The translations under genes were made by a program, and so were the position numbers. From NCBI RefSeq assembly GCF_910596095.1, contig NC_056552.1:14303111-14367110 (forward strand): DNA of 64,000 nucleotides, read 5' to 3'. This document shows, one piece after another, positions 45,801-57,832 of the stretch. Source of the stretch: Thunnus maccoyii. Lineage: Eukaryota; Chordata; Actinopteri; Scombriformes; Scombridae. Below the pieces are notes generated by a model, which was given only the letters and a program-made list of their open reading frames with translations, was not told the origin of the DNA and made no database searches. Within the stretch, counting starts at the first letter, position 1, and each line of letters opens with the position of its first letter.

Positions 45801-48800
45801 TCTATGCATTGACAGATGGAAAGTCAGATCATTTTAGTATCAATGTTCTTTTCCTCTAAAAATCTTTGATTATGAGTTGACAAATTTCCAAAAAAACATT
45901 CTTGTCTTTTGATAAGGTTATGGTTTTATTACTTGATTGAGAATTGGTTTTGAATAGAGGAATGATTTTGAATCGCATTGTGACCTCAGGAATCAAAACT
46001 ATACCAAAAGACTACCACCTGTACTTATATCCATTCACCAACCTGTCCATCCATCTGTCCATTTGTCCATCGTCAATTCCTCTTTTTTACATGAATCGTC
46101 CACCAACAAATATGTTTCTGCTCACCTCTTTTCAGCCCCACCCATGCATGTATGCATCCATCCATCCATCTATACATTCATTTGTCATCTCTCTTTCTGA
46201 AATGCACATTGTCAGTCTAATCATCCATCCATCCATTCATCCATCATCCTCATATCTCTGCTCCTCCAGGACAGGTTTCCTTGGTCCCAGAGATAAACGT
46301 GTATATCTGGTGCTGCGGGGTTTCATTGGTTCCAATGCCATGATCCTGCTCTTCTATGCCGTTCAGCAGATGCCGCTAGCAGATGCCACTGTCATCATGT
46401 TCAGGTGAGAATAGGTAGGAATTTAATTGATTGTGGATAAGTAAAGATTATACTAACACTACAAACCATCAATCTCCCTCTCATGCTCATTCTTTCTTCT
46501 CCCTCCTCCAACATTTTCCTCATTACCCTTGATTATCACTCTCCCATATTCTTTGTCAGTAATTCATTAAAAAATCTTGGCTGTGTTCCTCATATGAGAT
46601 AAATCTGTTAAGACAACAATCATCATTCCTCATCATTTTCTCCCAACTTCCCTCTATTCTTTATTTATTTCATTGTACCTACATATTGATCACTTTTTCA
46701 AATCACTCTCTTTTTATTAAACCCATTCTTCCATTGTCCATTGACCCCTCAGTAACCCAGTCTTTACCTCGCTTCTGGCCTGGATTTTCCTGAAGGAGAG
46801 ATGTACAATCTGGGACTGTGTCTTCACTGTTTTTACCCTCTCTGGAGTCATCCTCATCGCCCGACCACCATTCCTCTTTGGCGAGGATGTCCATGGCATT
46901 GAGGGCAACTACACTAATCACATCAAGGGGACTATTGCTGCCTTTGCAGGTCAGAAGATGACTCTGAAAATGATATATTGTGTTTTTTAGACCATAATGA
47001 ATCAGTTAAATTATTAGAGGAAGCTTAAAATTCTTGTTCTTGTCTGCCTCCACTAGCTTCTCCCCATGTCAGCTCCTTACAAAATCAAAGAGTGACATTA
47101 GCCACTCTGCTAGAAGTCTTATTATAGCTGCTTGCATTTGCAGCTTGTATTTTCCAACCAGCCGGATTCGCTAATTCAATGACGTGGTCATGATCCCTCA
47201 CTGGCTTCCCATCCGCAGACACTGTCAATTATGTTAATCACCCAGCCGGGAATTGAACCCTGGTCCCTGGAGTGGTGGGAAGAAGCCTTTTCTTGTCCCT
47301 AAATCTGAAATGAAGATAGACGAGTAAATTATGAGCTTTGCTGTGTGGCTAACTTCTCCTCACTGCTACAGTCTTATTTATTATCTTTCGAGAACATTAC
47401 CGCAAATAATGGACCTCACTGGTGGTTAGTATCTGTTGGTGTAACAGGGTTATTCAGATTAATTTTGGTTATCAGAATTAATTAATTAATTAATAATTGG
47501 TTATTAAGAATAGGATTTCATTCACATTAAATCCACCCGGGTGCACCACTCTGGAAAACAAGGAACTGATAACCAACTTACTGATTCAGGCTCATAACAT
47601 GTCATAACATTGTTGTTACTGAGCCCGTAGCATCAATGAAATAACAACACAATGAAGGCAATTTGGAGTGCTTTGTGTGGCAGAGGTTGACTTTAACAAT
47701 ATTCAAGCAATATTCAAGTGCTTGGAATGGTTTCTCCAGAATCCTGGATGAAAGCAACTCGGTCATCTGAAGCCTGATGACTGCTTCCTAGACTGTCTGG
47801 TTTCAGGGTTGTGCCCAGATATGCTCATGGTGGCAGTCAATCAGCGGGGCCAGCTGGTCCATCAAGTCTTGGCCAATGAGTTGTTCTGTGTCAAAGGCAC
47901 AGATGTAAATGGGATGAATGAGAGTCATCTCCTGGAAGGTGAGATCAAGCCAAGCATGTTTTATTATGGGAGCCTTATTTTGTGTGTAGCTGATGAGGCT
48001 CACATCACAGGTTATGGTCTGCAGTGGTTTTCTGATGGAAATCACCGCTCCAGCAACCTCTGAAAAGGTGTCTGTGCATATTAGGCCGTATTCAGACCAA
48101 ATCAGGTGGTGCTGCGTTCAGCCGCAGGGTCGAGCGGAGGTGTGTGGGGTTGTGGGCATGTTTATTTGTGCTCTAGAGCTCTGATGTGCTCTGATTCACC
48201 GGCTTTCTCGCAGTGCTCCCTCTCTTCATTCATTCTCTAGCTTGCTCGACCATAGCTGCGCTCTCTCTCTCTCACTGGTGCTCTCAGCTCTCTCTCTCTC
48301 TTTCTCTTGTCTTTTTTTAAAATGAGTTGGGAAGCCGACGGCAGAGTCTAACTCTTAACTTTTAATGTTATCACACGAAGAGAAATGTCCTCCCCTCGTC
48401 CTAGTAACGTCTTTGTACTCCCTGATGGCAGAGTGTACAACTCTGATCAATGATCTCCAGCTGTGATTGGCCACCGCAGCCTTCAGCCGCAGTGACGTCA
48501 GGTTGCGTTTCTTCAAAAGTTGACACTGGCTCAACTTTCCAGCCGCAGTCTGGTGCAGTGCCACAGTGGCCAGAACTGGCAATTTCGCTGCACCGCCTGA
48601 TTTGGTCTGAATACGGCCTTAGACTGATCTCCGAGCCCGTGTCGAGCAATGCCTGAATGCTCATACACTCCCCTACCAACACTGAGGTGTATATGTGCTT
48701 AGTGTTGCCTTTGTGGACAAGGTTGCTCAAGAACTGCAACGAGGAGCATGTCGGGTATTGGGCATTACTGCTTCTGGTAGTGTCTTGGTCTCCCTTGGGT

Positions 48801-51593
48801 TCTTCCCCCAGCCTATAAAGTAGACTCTGGCTGTTGAGAGGGAAGGTACCCAGCCTAGTCATGCTGACGGAGGACTGCTGTTGGTCCCTTTTGGGGAGTT
48901 GTCTGGCTACTTTGAGGGGCGGCGGGATGTATTGGGATGCTTTGTCACGTCCGCCAGGAATTTCCGGATTAAGCTGAACTCTGATCTGAACTCACTCCTT
49001 CCGGAGGATTCTGGACCCTTCCCCTTGTCCCTGTTCCACTGTTTGGGGTTCTGACCAAGGAGGACATTGCCTTTCTTTGGAAGGGAGTTCGTCCTCTTGC
49101 TCTATCCTGAACCTGAGGGTTGCCACTGTGGTCATTCCTCTGGTTCTGCCACCTGCCCTGCTGGTGAGGGTGTGAGCATTTCTGAGGTGCAGCTCTAGGT
49201 GGAGGAATTAACCAACCTTCCAGTCCTAACTCCGTCCTCTTTGAAGACTGGATGCCCAAGAGCTTGCATCGTCTTCCTTATCAGTTGGCCACACAACTGT
49301 TTGCCATGTCATCTGGGCCATCTTTCTGACCTCCTGCATGGTAGATCTACCCTGTTTACATGAGTGTAATGTGGGTTTGCACTCAGGGGTGGAGGTTGTG
49401 GAGGAAGAGGGACCTGAAACCTTGTTCTTCCTCAAGACCCAGTGCGTTACTTCCCTGGAAGTAAGCATTCCTCAAGTACCTTTAGTGCTCTCATGAAGAC
49501 TCTAATTGCCTCTGCTTGATTTGGATGGTGCTAAGGGTGGCTGATGTTTCATGAGTACTCCTCGCGCAGGACCCTACAAAGCCTTGAATAACTTAATAAC
49601 TGTGGATACATGATGGTTGCATTTCAATGAAAGCATGAAAACTCCTGGATGTTGTTTTCCAGATGAGTTTTAGCTTCTCATGCAATGAGGCATGAGGTAA
49701 GTCTGTTCAATCTCCTGAAGGTAGTTATTGACACTAGAATCTCGACTCCCTGGGCCAAAGCGCTCTACATCCTTCACGAGGGAGTTGAACTGTCGCAAAC
49801 GCAGACTGGTGGGCCAATCTTTCTTTGACTGATGTGACCGCGGGCATCTCCCGCGTCTGAGCTGTCAGAGGAAGTGGTTCTGGATGAGTGCTGGGGTCCA
49901 CCTGACTCATCAGAGGATGAGGACTGGACACGCCTGCACCGCTATGGTGTGATGTGCAACCCTTCCCTTTTTGTTGCAAAGGCGGTGTTTTGCTGGTACT
50001 CTGTTTTGGGGGCACTCAAGTTGAAGGCAGCTGAGGTGTGGCCTCGTCCCCAAAAGGTGGCGTATCTGTACTCCGAGGGCAGATCAGTAGAACTCCGGAT
50101 CCAGGCTGTGTAGCTTGGTTACAGGCTGCACCGGGTGTTATGTAATCCTCTGTGAGTCCACTCTCTGAGGGGGTACATCCCAAGTCTCTTATTTGATATT
50201 TCCTTGCTCCTTGCTTGAACCAGAAGTTGTTCTGGTCCACCATTTTGAAGGCCGTCCCAAGTCTCTTATTTCTACTCTGAGCAGTGAGGAGGGATCTCTG
50301 AGGAGCCATGAGCGAGGATACCTGAGAGCAGCCTTCACGGAATTCTTTTAATGGACGACATGCCTCCTTATTGGATATCAATTATTGATTGGCCGATGCA
50401 GCTGATCGGACTGATCTGACCCATCACAATATCACTGCAGTTTCATACCATAAGTGGAGACAGATTACAAATTAAACTCAAGTGTATAACTCCCAACTTT
50501 TTTATTATATTTGTTTTCTGATTCAACATCTAGTTAAAAATCTGTGTTAATTGTCAGTCTGATCAACAAACTCCATCAAAAGGTCTACAGCTGTTAAAGC
50601 CGACTGACAGCTGACCTGTGAAGCCCTACACATCACAATCCTTCCAACACTCATTTATGAAGAACCCTGTTTTCACAACAAATGTGCAAGAGCAACATTG
50701 TACAGTGAAAGGACATTACAAGGACGATATATTCATCAGGTTCAACTAAATTGAACTTTGACCCCAAATATGTTGACCACCACAACACACAACTAATGGC
50801 ATTTTGGCATTCACAGGATGTCATGCAGTTATGATGGAGCCATTTTCGTTATAGAGAAAAATGGAGGAGAAGTTAATTTCGTGCATCTCTTAATTTTGGG
50901 TGATATATTCCTCTACTCTCTGACCTTGCTGGGACTTCAGTAGAAAAACTAAAGCATGTCAGATATGTCAGAGGAGTCTGAACAATAACAAGTTTCAGTC
51001 AATATTTTGTTAATTAACTCAAATAATCCTATGAATTCAGTGACAGATATGTAGCTGTGAAGCAGTAGATTTGAAAATACGTTGTATTTGTGCTTTCAAT
51101 TTGTTGCTTTTTATTATTCTGCTGATTGGTGCATTCATCTGGTCTCTTATATTTTTATTTATTCTCAGGAGCGCTTGGGGCTGCTTGTACATTTGTTGTC
51201 CTCCGCAAGATGGGGAAAAGTGTCCATTACTACCTCTCAGTCTGGTACTATGCTGTCATCGGTTTCATTGAGTGCATCATCACTGTTTCCGTCCTTGGGG
51301 AATGGAAAATCCCATTCTGTGGCCGTGATCGCTGGATGCTGATGCTGATTGCAGTCCTGGGTATCGCTGGCCAAACCTTCCTCACAAAGGCCCTGCAGAT
51401 CGAGAAGGCTGGACTCGTGGCTCTGATGAGGACTGTGGATGTGGTGCTGGCATTCATCTTCCAGTTCATTTTCTTTAACCGTGCACCGACCTGGTGGAGC
51501 CTCGGAGGGGCGCTGTGCGTAGTGGTGAGCACCAGTGGAGTAGCACTTAGGAAGTGGTACACCAACAGTCGCAAGGGGGGAGGAGCAACATAG
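39794..51593 (+). CDS. slc35g1: slc35g1 (tmem20), ten-TM EamA-type transporter (complete, 5 exons)
   Basis: Member of the SLC35/EamA (drug/metabolite) transporter family; the human protein has also been described as POST, a STIM1 partner in calcium signalling. Coding exons: 39794-40103, 41734-41914, 46270-46404, 46753-46949, 51169-51593; 1248 nt, 415 aa plus stop, all junctions in frame. Exon 1 is a hydrophilic, acidic cytosolic N-terminus of ~103 residues, longer than in human and not conserved. The conserved part begins KKCPGLGLFYAFLST. Membrane helices follow with signature segments HAIEISAIRCFFQML, LADATVIMFSNPVFTS, RPPFLFGED, VLRKMGKSVHYYLS, GEWKIPFCG, TKALQIEKAG and PTWWSLGGALCVV. Two EamA repeats are covered. 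The start AUG has a good context (accATGg). Introns 2 and 4 (about 4.2-4.4 kb) are loaded with mobile DNA in both orientations, but no coding exon is hit. Confidence 0.95.
42184..42560 (+). repeat. Probable interspersed repeat in slc35g1 intron 2
   Basis: The block beginning AAAGCTGGAGTGTGGGACTT and containing CTCTGTATTTCACAGTATAC and GACATTACCGCGCTGGTGCA resembles, from memory, a dispersed teleost non-autonomous DNA element. No second copy was found in this window, so in-window proof is lacking. Confidence 0.4.
42691..45770. repeat. Long-range inverted repeat pair enclosing an L2-like LINE
   Basis: Left arm about 42691-42747 and right arm about 45712-45770 are reverse complements over about 57 bases; a core such as AGCCCTTTCATTCAAAACTC is identical. 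The left arm is followed by a direct repeat of CACCACCTATCCAGT (42731 and 42750). The arms could be the TIRs of an older DNA element into which the LINE inserted, or two independent copies in opposite orientation. Confidence 0.7.
43240..45260 (+). mobile_element. L2-like LINE, 5'-truncated and frameshifted
   Basis: Plus-strand frames 43242-43550, 43590-43826, 43675-44055, 43956-44435 and 44599-44961 together cover a non-LTR reverse transcriptase: PIFKSRDR…SNYRP, FLDLCKAFDTVNHDLL, GVPQGSVLGPLLFILYINDV, the catalytic MYADDTVVY, then the C-terminal QWNALPDDMK segment typical of L2-clade elements. The endonuclease domain is missing and several frameshifts and stops break the frame, so it is dead. 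The 3' end has a T/G-rich UTR and a short (CAAT)n tail at about 45238-45260, as expected for L2-type priming. Clade assignment is from memory of family motifs. Confidence 0.85.
47150..47285 (-). mobile_element. Possible tRNA-derived SINE fragment
   Basis: On the minus strand, CCAGGGTTCAATTCCCGGCT contains a good Pol III B-box (GGTTCAATTCC) in a setting like fish tRNA-derived SINEs. No clear A-box at the right spacing and no cloverleaf were found, so it is a fragment at most and not a tRNA gene. It lies in slc35g1 intron 4. Confidence 0.4.
47800..50380 (-). mobile_element. Degenerate gag-protease retroelement fragment in slc35g1 intron 4
   Basis: Minus-strand open stretches at 50381-50016, 50015-49734, 49468-49226, 49259-48969 and 48862-48401 are Pro/Gln/Ser-rich with no cellular match I know, consistent with a gag region. 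They lead into an aspartic-protease active-site motif (LLDTGSEISL) near 48630-48660. The protease continues on the far side of an inserted element, to about 47803 (GQDLMDQLAPLI). Frames are broken by stops and by the 535-bp insertion at 48084-48618. No reverse transcriptase, integrase or pair of LTRs was recognised, so the family (Gypsy-like or endogenous-retrovirus-like) stays open and the copy is inactive. Confidence 0.6.
48084..48618. mobile_element. PIF/Harbinger-like MITE nested in the retroelement protease
   Basis: Terminal inverted repeats start GGCCGTATTCAGACCAAATC at both ends (right end in reverse complement) and extend about 33 bases. The element is flanked on both sides by TTA (48081-48083 and 48619-48621). 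A 3-bp TWA-type duplication together with a GGCC terminus is typical of PIF/Harbinger elements. No transposase is encoded; the interior has CT-rich stretches (about 48264-48305). It splits the protease region, so it arrived after the retroelement. Confidence 0.85.
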
Positions 51594-54500
51594 AAATCTT
51601 TACATACTTTACTATTTATTCTTTTTTCACTATCATATGTTCTTGATTTATTCTGTATTTTACTTGTTATTTACATGCAAACCTGAGAAGGTTTATGTTC
51701 TTTGGAGAATTAAAACAGAAATATAGAAGGATAATCTAGCAGAGGTCAGTTATGAGCTTGTGGTAGTTCTAAAGTGCATTCTTTATATCTATACATATTG
51801 ATTCTTGAGAATCAACATGCATAATTTATTGTTATGCAATTGTTATGAGAACAGCAGTTCAACCTTGCTGCCCCAAACCTTTTGCTGCTCCCCTGGAGCC
51901 TATGTAGCTAACTCAGTTCTTATTCAACAGGTATTTCCTGTTTTCTTTGATAAAATGTGCACTGCCTAAATGGGGTGAAAGTGTAATTTCACTATAATGA
52001 AGCAGTTTAATGAAAGATACCCCCAGATCCATTTTCCCTTTGCTTTAACCTGAATGACATAGCCAAAGAGTTATATTGCATTGGGACCATTCAGACTGTG
52101 TTAAATGACTCAGCAATCATAGTATACTAAAAAAGTATACTACATAGCCTTTGTTGTGACTGTATATTTCATTGTATTTTGGTATGTAATAGACATTATC
52201 AAAGGAGTAGCTGCAAAAAATACAGTATTATATATAGCTGGGGTGCTTAGAATACAGCTACAATCACACTGTAAGAGAAAGAAATATGCGATGCAAACCA
52301 AATAAGCAGTGTTAGCACTTAACATCAGATTCATTACAGTTTTTTAGCAAATATAAAGGATTTATTATAAAGACATTGTCAATTAACATCGACTCAAGTA
52401 ATAAAACTAGAAATCAAAATTCCAAAATTCATAATTTTTTACTTAAAAACAGGGTCATGCATGTAAGATTCTCTCAGGGATCTCCCACCACACTGATTTT
52501 CCTTTTCATCGTTGCTGTTTTCTCTTGATATATCAAAATATGATAAGTTAATATAACTTATTATCCAATACATGGATCTGATATACACTGTAAGCTTAAT
52601 CAGGGTTTCCACCAGAAAAGTTAAATTGTGCACTGAGTAGTGGACAGAGACATCTGTCCTCCCTCCTGCTCTCTGCTGTAAACATGTAGCTGTTAGTGAG
52701 CAGCTGCTCTCATGTGTCCCAAGGTCTTGGTGCTTGTTTTTGGTAGAAACTCTCCCGCTCTCTGCCTGCTCTCGGATGGTAAGCAGGTTGCTCTGGTAGC
52801 TGCAACCTCACCGTCGCACACATGCTCTCACTCTCTCTAGACCGCACAATCGCTAGGCACTGAGCTATTCCTTAAAGGAGCTACGCTACTTATACAACAC
52901 ATTATAGTTTAGAATACATCTTAAAATACATTCTAAAAAAAATCCCTGATGCTTAGGCCCAGCGGGGGGTCAACTCATGCACAATAGGCCACCGGGCTTT
53001 GAATACACTGGTGGAAACCCTTCTTAATCATTTCTCAACTATATCTTGAAGTGCCTTAAACAGGGAACTTTATCCTTCAGCTTCCCTTAGTGGAGATGCT
53101 CAGAAACTATCGGCTTTTGCTACTGGGCAGCTCTCAGGTGTGATTGTGCATATCAATATGAATGTGAAGCAGGGTGCTTCTGAAAAACAAGTCAACTCAA
53201 TAAGAAATTATTTTTAAAATGCTTTAAAAGTTTAAAAAATTAAGCACATAAGACATGAACCTTATCCCCTGATGACCACACTGATTTCTTTACCATCTCA
53301 TCTGAGCTAAAGCATCTAATTAGTGTTCACAAGAGTCTAAAAATATCTTTTCTGTGATCCTCTAAGGTTTGCACTTTGTCTTTGCTAGAGTGTAGAGAAA
53401 GTAGCCTGCCACTAACGTTCAACACATGAATTGATCATCCGAACAGCTGCACACAAGGATTGCTTTAAGAACTTCTTCAATTAACTAAAGGACCTAGAAA
53501 GGAAAGATGAGAGGTGAAACTACAATGTAACAGTGTTGTTGTTTTTTTAGTATGGACATGCACATCATATAACCTGCACCACTCAGTTTTACCTGTAGTA
53601 TCGTTTTTTGTGATAGACTCACTGACTAGAAAAACAGCTATTTGTGATTCCTGTGCCAAGTTGAGAATGTCTGTATTCACCTTATGATTATCCTACAAGG
53701 ATTAGTCGATGAGTAAAACTCCCAGTAAAAAAATAATAAGTGAGACTTTAAAATAGTCTTAAAATATAGTGTTTTGGAATTTTTCAGAGCAAAAATAGAA
53801 TGAATCTTGTGCTAAAAGCAATATTGTCTGCCTTGTGTATCACTGTCCTTAGTTGCAGTGTGAATAAGAGATCATTTTGATGTGTTATTGTATGTAGGAA
53901 ACCCCAAAACTTACTGATATCAAGGGATCGGGGTTTTTAGCTCAGCAGCACGTTCTGTGTTGTGTTTGGTATACTTCTGTATTTGTAGCTTTTAGCGAGT
54001 AATTTCCTGCTGTTGTGGCTGATGAAGTCACAGTGCAACTGCAGTCCTCCATGTTTAATTGGGTGCAATACAGCTAGGAAAGGCAGGCGATTAGAGCTGC
54101 TAGACTTCTACTTGATATTCCAAAAGTCATTCTTGCTATTTTTCACACACTGCTGTTTCTGTTCTTGTGTCAGCACAGTTACATCATCAGACTTGCCTCC
54201 AATTATAGTTCTTCCGTTTATACAGTATACTGTATATCACTAATAACTGAACTCTTGAGTTTGCACATCATTATTTTGTTAACAGGGGTCTGAATGTGAC
54301 ACCTATATGACAGTGATATATGTTTGTTTACTTTTATTCTCTTCTTTAAAAAGTCAAACTGATTCCAAGGGGAATATTTAGATCTACAATGGCCCTATAT
54401 GGCTTGGCACACATTGTCATATGTAAAACTTAAAAAAGCAAAGCTCCCATTTTATACTAGAGAAAGCACTATAGATTGACCTCATTTTATTTTTATTTAC

Positions 54501-55200
54501 ATGTAATTTACTCTATTTGGAAATTGCACTTAACTGCACAAACATTATGCAACAAGAGCAACGAGAGGGATTATTCTTATTAGGGTTGCACTGATATGAC
54601 ATTATATTGTCAATACCAATTAATTTTTTTTTTAAAAACTAACAGAATTCTGAACCCATCTATTGTTTTTAAAGAGTAGAGTAGAGTTTGATGATTGATT
54701 TGGGGTCAATGTACAACATTATCAGTACACTCTGTCTACATATGAAATAAAAGCAAAATATGCCCACTGTGTTTTAATTACTGATGTGATCCCAGCATCA
54801 TACTTTAGTGAGGGGGAATTTAATTAAAAGCACTGTGCTTCATTTTGTGCTCCTACTGTTTGATTTGCTTTGACATAGATTTCTTCTTCTCAGAATATTA
54901 GCTTCATTGACTTGAACACTGGTAGTGTAAGCACAATGTGTTGTATTTCCATCAGATGGGTAGATAAATGTTTTATTCACTTGTTTCAGGACCTATAAGC
55001 CTTACAAACCTACTAAAACTGTTTTTAGTGTTTTATAACTATGCTTTAATAGTATTTATTTTACTATTTCTGTAATGTATTACATCGACATATTCTACAA
55101 GATGTATATATTTCTGCATAGTGATGGTTTCTATTTAGTATATTGTGATTCAGTAATAAATTCTTTATGAATTCATAGATTTTTGTCTGTTGTCTTGACT
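51594..55200 (+). other. slc35g1 3' UTR and downstream sequence
   Basis: No coding exon was seen. Plus-strand poly(A)-type hexamers lie at 52400-52405, 54746-54751 and 55155-55160, plus an ATTAAA near 51708; the true end is unknown. The sequence is AT-rich, with no further repeat I can name. Confidence 0.45.
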
Positions 55201-56256
55201 AATAACATGAAACAGTTGTGTTTTTTCTGAGAAAAGGTTATTTTTGTGCTTTCAAGCTTCTGTAAACCTGTTTCTTTTTCAGAAATCACGCTTTTTGTTT
55301 GAAATGTGAGTGAAACTTGTGGAACAGACCCAAACTGTGTAACTGTGTAGGGATGTTGTCTGTGCTTACATCATTGTCCCCAAAGCCAATGGTGTAACCC
55401 GGCTCCACTAATGACTCAATAGGTGACAATGGTACAAACTAGGCTATTGCCAAAGAACCTTTTTTTACAAACCACTGAGTCAGGTAGCTGTTGACAGTAG
55501 TACTTAGAATGGTACCTGGCTGAGTGGATTGTTGTCATTGTGTTTTTATGCATGTGTGTATGTACATGTGCATGCAGGTTATTTGTCTCTGTGAGCATTT
55601 GCACAGGTCTTTGTTTATTTCCCCTTTATTTGTAAACAACACACGTTTGTGAGGCATTGTGCATTCATGCAGAATAGCTGTTTTTCGTTGTGTGACAATA
55701 TAACCCATATCTTGCAAAACCAAGTCTCGCACCCGCTGTAGTAGGGCTAACTGCAAACAGATTGTGTTGTACACTCACTGTGAAAAATTGCTTTTTGTAC
55801 TTTTTAAAAAAAGCTCTACATTCAGTTTCAACAGGCAATCGCTATTCATTTCTACAAAGCACTAACACCTATACAGTAAAGGCTACACCCATTGATTTTT
55901 TTAAGAGCCATTATATACAAAGAACATTATTATAGGATACATTTTATTGATTTTATGTATTGGGAGAAGTAGAATGAACAATGATACTTCTACTATGATC
56001 AATACTATTGTTATCATTATCATCAGTAACAGCTGTATAATGGTAATATCTTACTACTAAACATGTAATGAACCTTTCCTGACAGCAGGGGGTGGGATCC
56101 ACAAAAATACAAATTGGCTCCTGATGTTTCTTCTCATCAGTATCCTTAAATCTGTTAAAAGTTATGGTAGGTAGTTTGAAGTTATTGTACTGCAAATACT
56201 TGTGGTTCTATTAATGCTTTGCAGTCATTAACTGAATGAACAAGCTATATGATATA

Positions 56257-56987
56257 CAGATGGGTGACAAATTAAAGGAAAAACCTCAATGAATGAATGT
56301 GGAAACTTCCACACAGGTGCACTGCATGGTAAAATTAAGCAATTAACATCCAGTCATGCTCTGTGGCATGTATAAAAATGCTGAACAGGCCTAGTTAATT
56401 CTGATTTTGTATCAAGATGGCAAGAGGAAAAGATCTAAGTGACTTTGAAAGAGGGTTCATTGTTCGGGCACAGACGGCGGGAGCCTCAGTCACAAAGACT
56501 GGCCATGTTTCAGCTGGCTAGTGTTTCAATAGGAACAGTTACTAAAGTGACATCTTCATTTAGATCTATGGGAGGTAGGTTGCAGGTAGGGTTGCAATGC
56601 ATAAACCCCTCATTAAAAAGATGAATGCACATCTGAGAGTTCAGTGGTGAAAAAAGCGATATGGTTAGATGAGTCATCCTTCAGCATATTCTAGACAAGT
56701 GGGCGAGTGCATGTGTGGCGTACACCAAGAGAACGATACAGGCTTTAATGCTTGGTCCATTTGTCCCCTTAAAGTGAAGGGTCAATGCAAATCAATACAA
56801 AGTTGTTCTTAGTCATCACCTTTATCCTATGATGAAACATTTCTATTGTGATGGGATTGTTCTCTTCCAGGATGACAATTTCCCATCCACAGGGTATAAG
56901 GGGTCACTGAATGGTTTTATGAGTATGAAAATCAGTCATGGCTAAGACACTTTATGTAAGTTTTTCCTTTGATTTGTCACCCGTCTG
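56257..56987 (+). mobile_element. Tc1/mariner-like transposon, copy 2 (decayed, 731 bp)
   Basis: The inverted repeats (CAGATGGGTGACAAATTAAA left, mirrored right) are the same as in the copy at 13935, and TA flanks both ends (56255-56256, 56988-56989). This copy keeps the transposase N-terminus from an AUG at 56417 (MARGKDLSDFERGFIV) but soon hits a stop. After a deletion it continues with WLDESSFS and a broken C-terminal part. Several stops make it non-functional. Its 3' half is clearly homologous to 14050-14180 of copy 1. Confidence 0.9.
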
Positions 56988-57523
56988 TATTTTTCACTGG
57001 AGACATTTTGACTTGTCATAGCAGGAAAAGCGCAGGTGGAACTGATAACATTAACAATGGCTCAGCTCCACTCAAGTGTCCAAGGTATATATATTTTCAA
57101 AGTGACTATATACCAGACTCATAAATTTAGATAAACTAAATGTGATTCAGCCATCATATATGTTATTTATTGCACCTATGCTTTTCCTGCTTCGACATGT
57201 TAAAAGTCTTTCATAAACTATCCAGAAGTCAGTGTGTAAAATCGCATTAAGCAAGGTTCACATTTGATTTAATAGGATAGTCGTTTAATTAAAATCAAAT
57301 GTACATTGCAAAACAAAGCCAAACAACCAATGGGAGATGTAGTTCAGGTTCATTTTGCAGTTTGCTTTCGAGAAGTTTATTTAGAAGAGAAAAAAAGAAA
57401 CAGTCAACACTTACAGTGTCAGATAAGGTCAGAGGTGTGTGTCCAAGATAGCCTTAAAAGATTAAGTTATCATTATATGCACACATGCAATCTTTGGATT
57501 TCTCTCATAGGCCTATCTGTGTT

Positions 57524-57528
<5 letters not shown>

Positions 57529-57566
<38 letters not shown>
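57529..57566. repeat. (TG)n microsatellite
   Basis: About 18 TG units. The apparent plus-strand reading frame with a run of Val-Cys across it is an artefact of the repeat. Confidence 0.9.
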
Positions 57567-57568
<2 letters not shown>

Positions 57569-57801
57569 CTCCCGACACAGAAATATCTCCTTTCATCAAG
57601 CTTTAAAACTGTGTTTACCTTCAACTTATAAAAAGATAAAACCAAGATAAGTTTCTGATCAAAGTCTCTCTCTTCTTTATCTCCTTTCTATTTTTCTTCT
57701 TGGTTGGAGTTCCTCTTTCCATAGTCCCTAATTCACTTCATTTTATTTTCCCTTAAACACACTTGTGGTACATCACTTGAATGTAATTCTGCAATGCATA
57801 A

Positions 57802-57832
57802 AGTTGCATTGTATCAGATGTAATAAACAGGT
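57802..57832. repeat. Exact 31-bp direct repeat, copy 1
   Basis: It starts AGTTGCATTGTATCAGATGT and ends AATAAACAGGT, and is identical base for base to 59066-59096, 1264 bp to the right. The flanks on both sides differ. Confidence 0.9.

Noticed and set aside
47240-47270. A tRNA gene on the minus strand (B-box GGTTCAATTCC)
   Set aside because: No matching A-box or cloverleaf stems; better explained as a SINE remnant.
57306-57650. 114-codon plus-strand frame with poly-Val/Cys
   Set aside because: Generated by the (TG)n tract; no splice context and no known domain.
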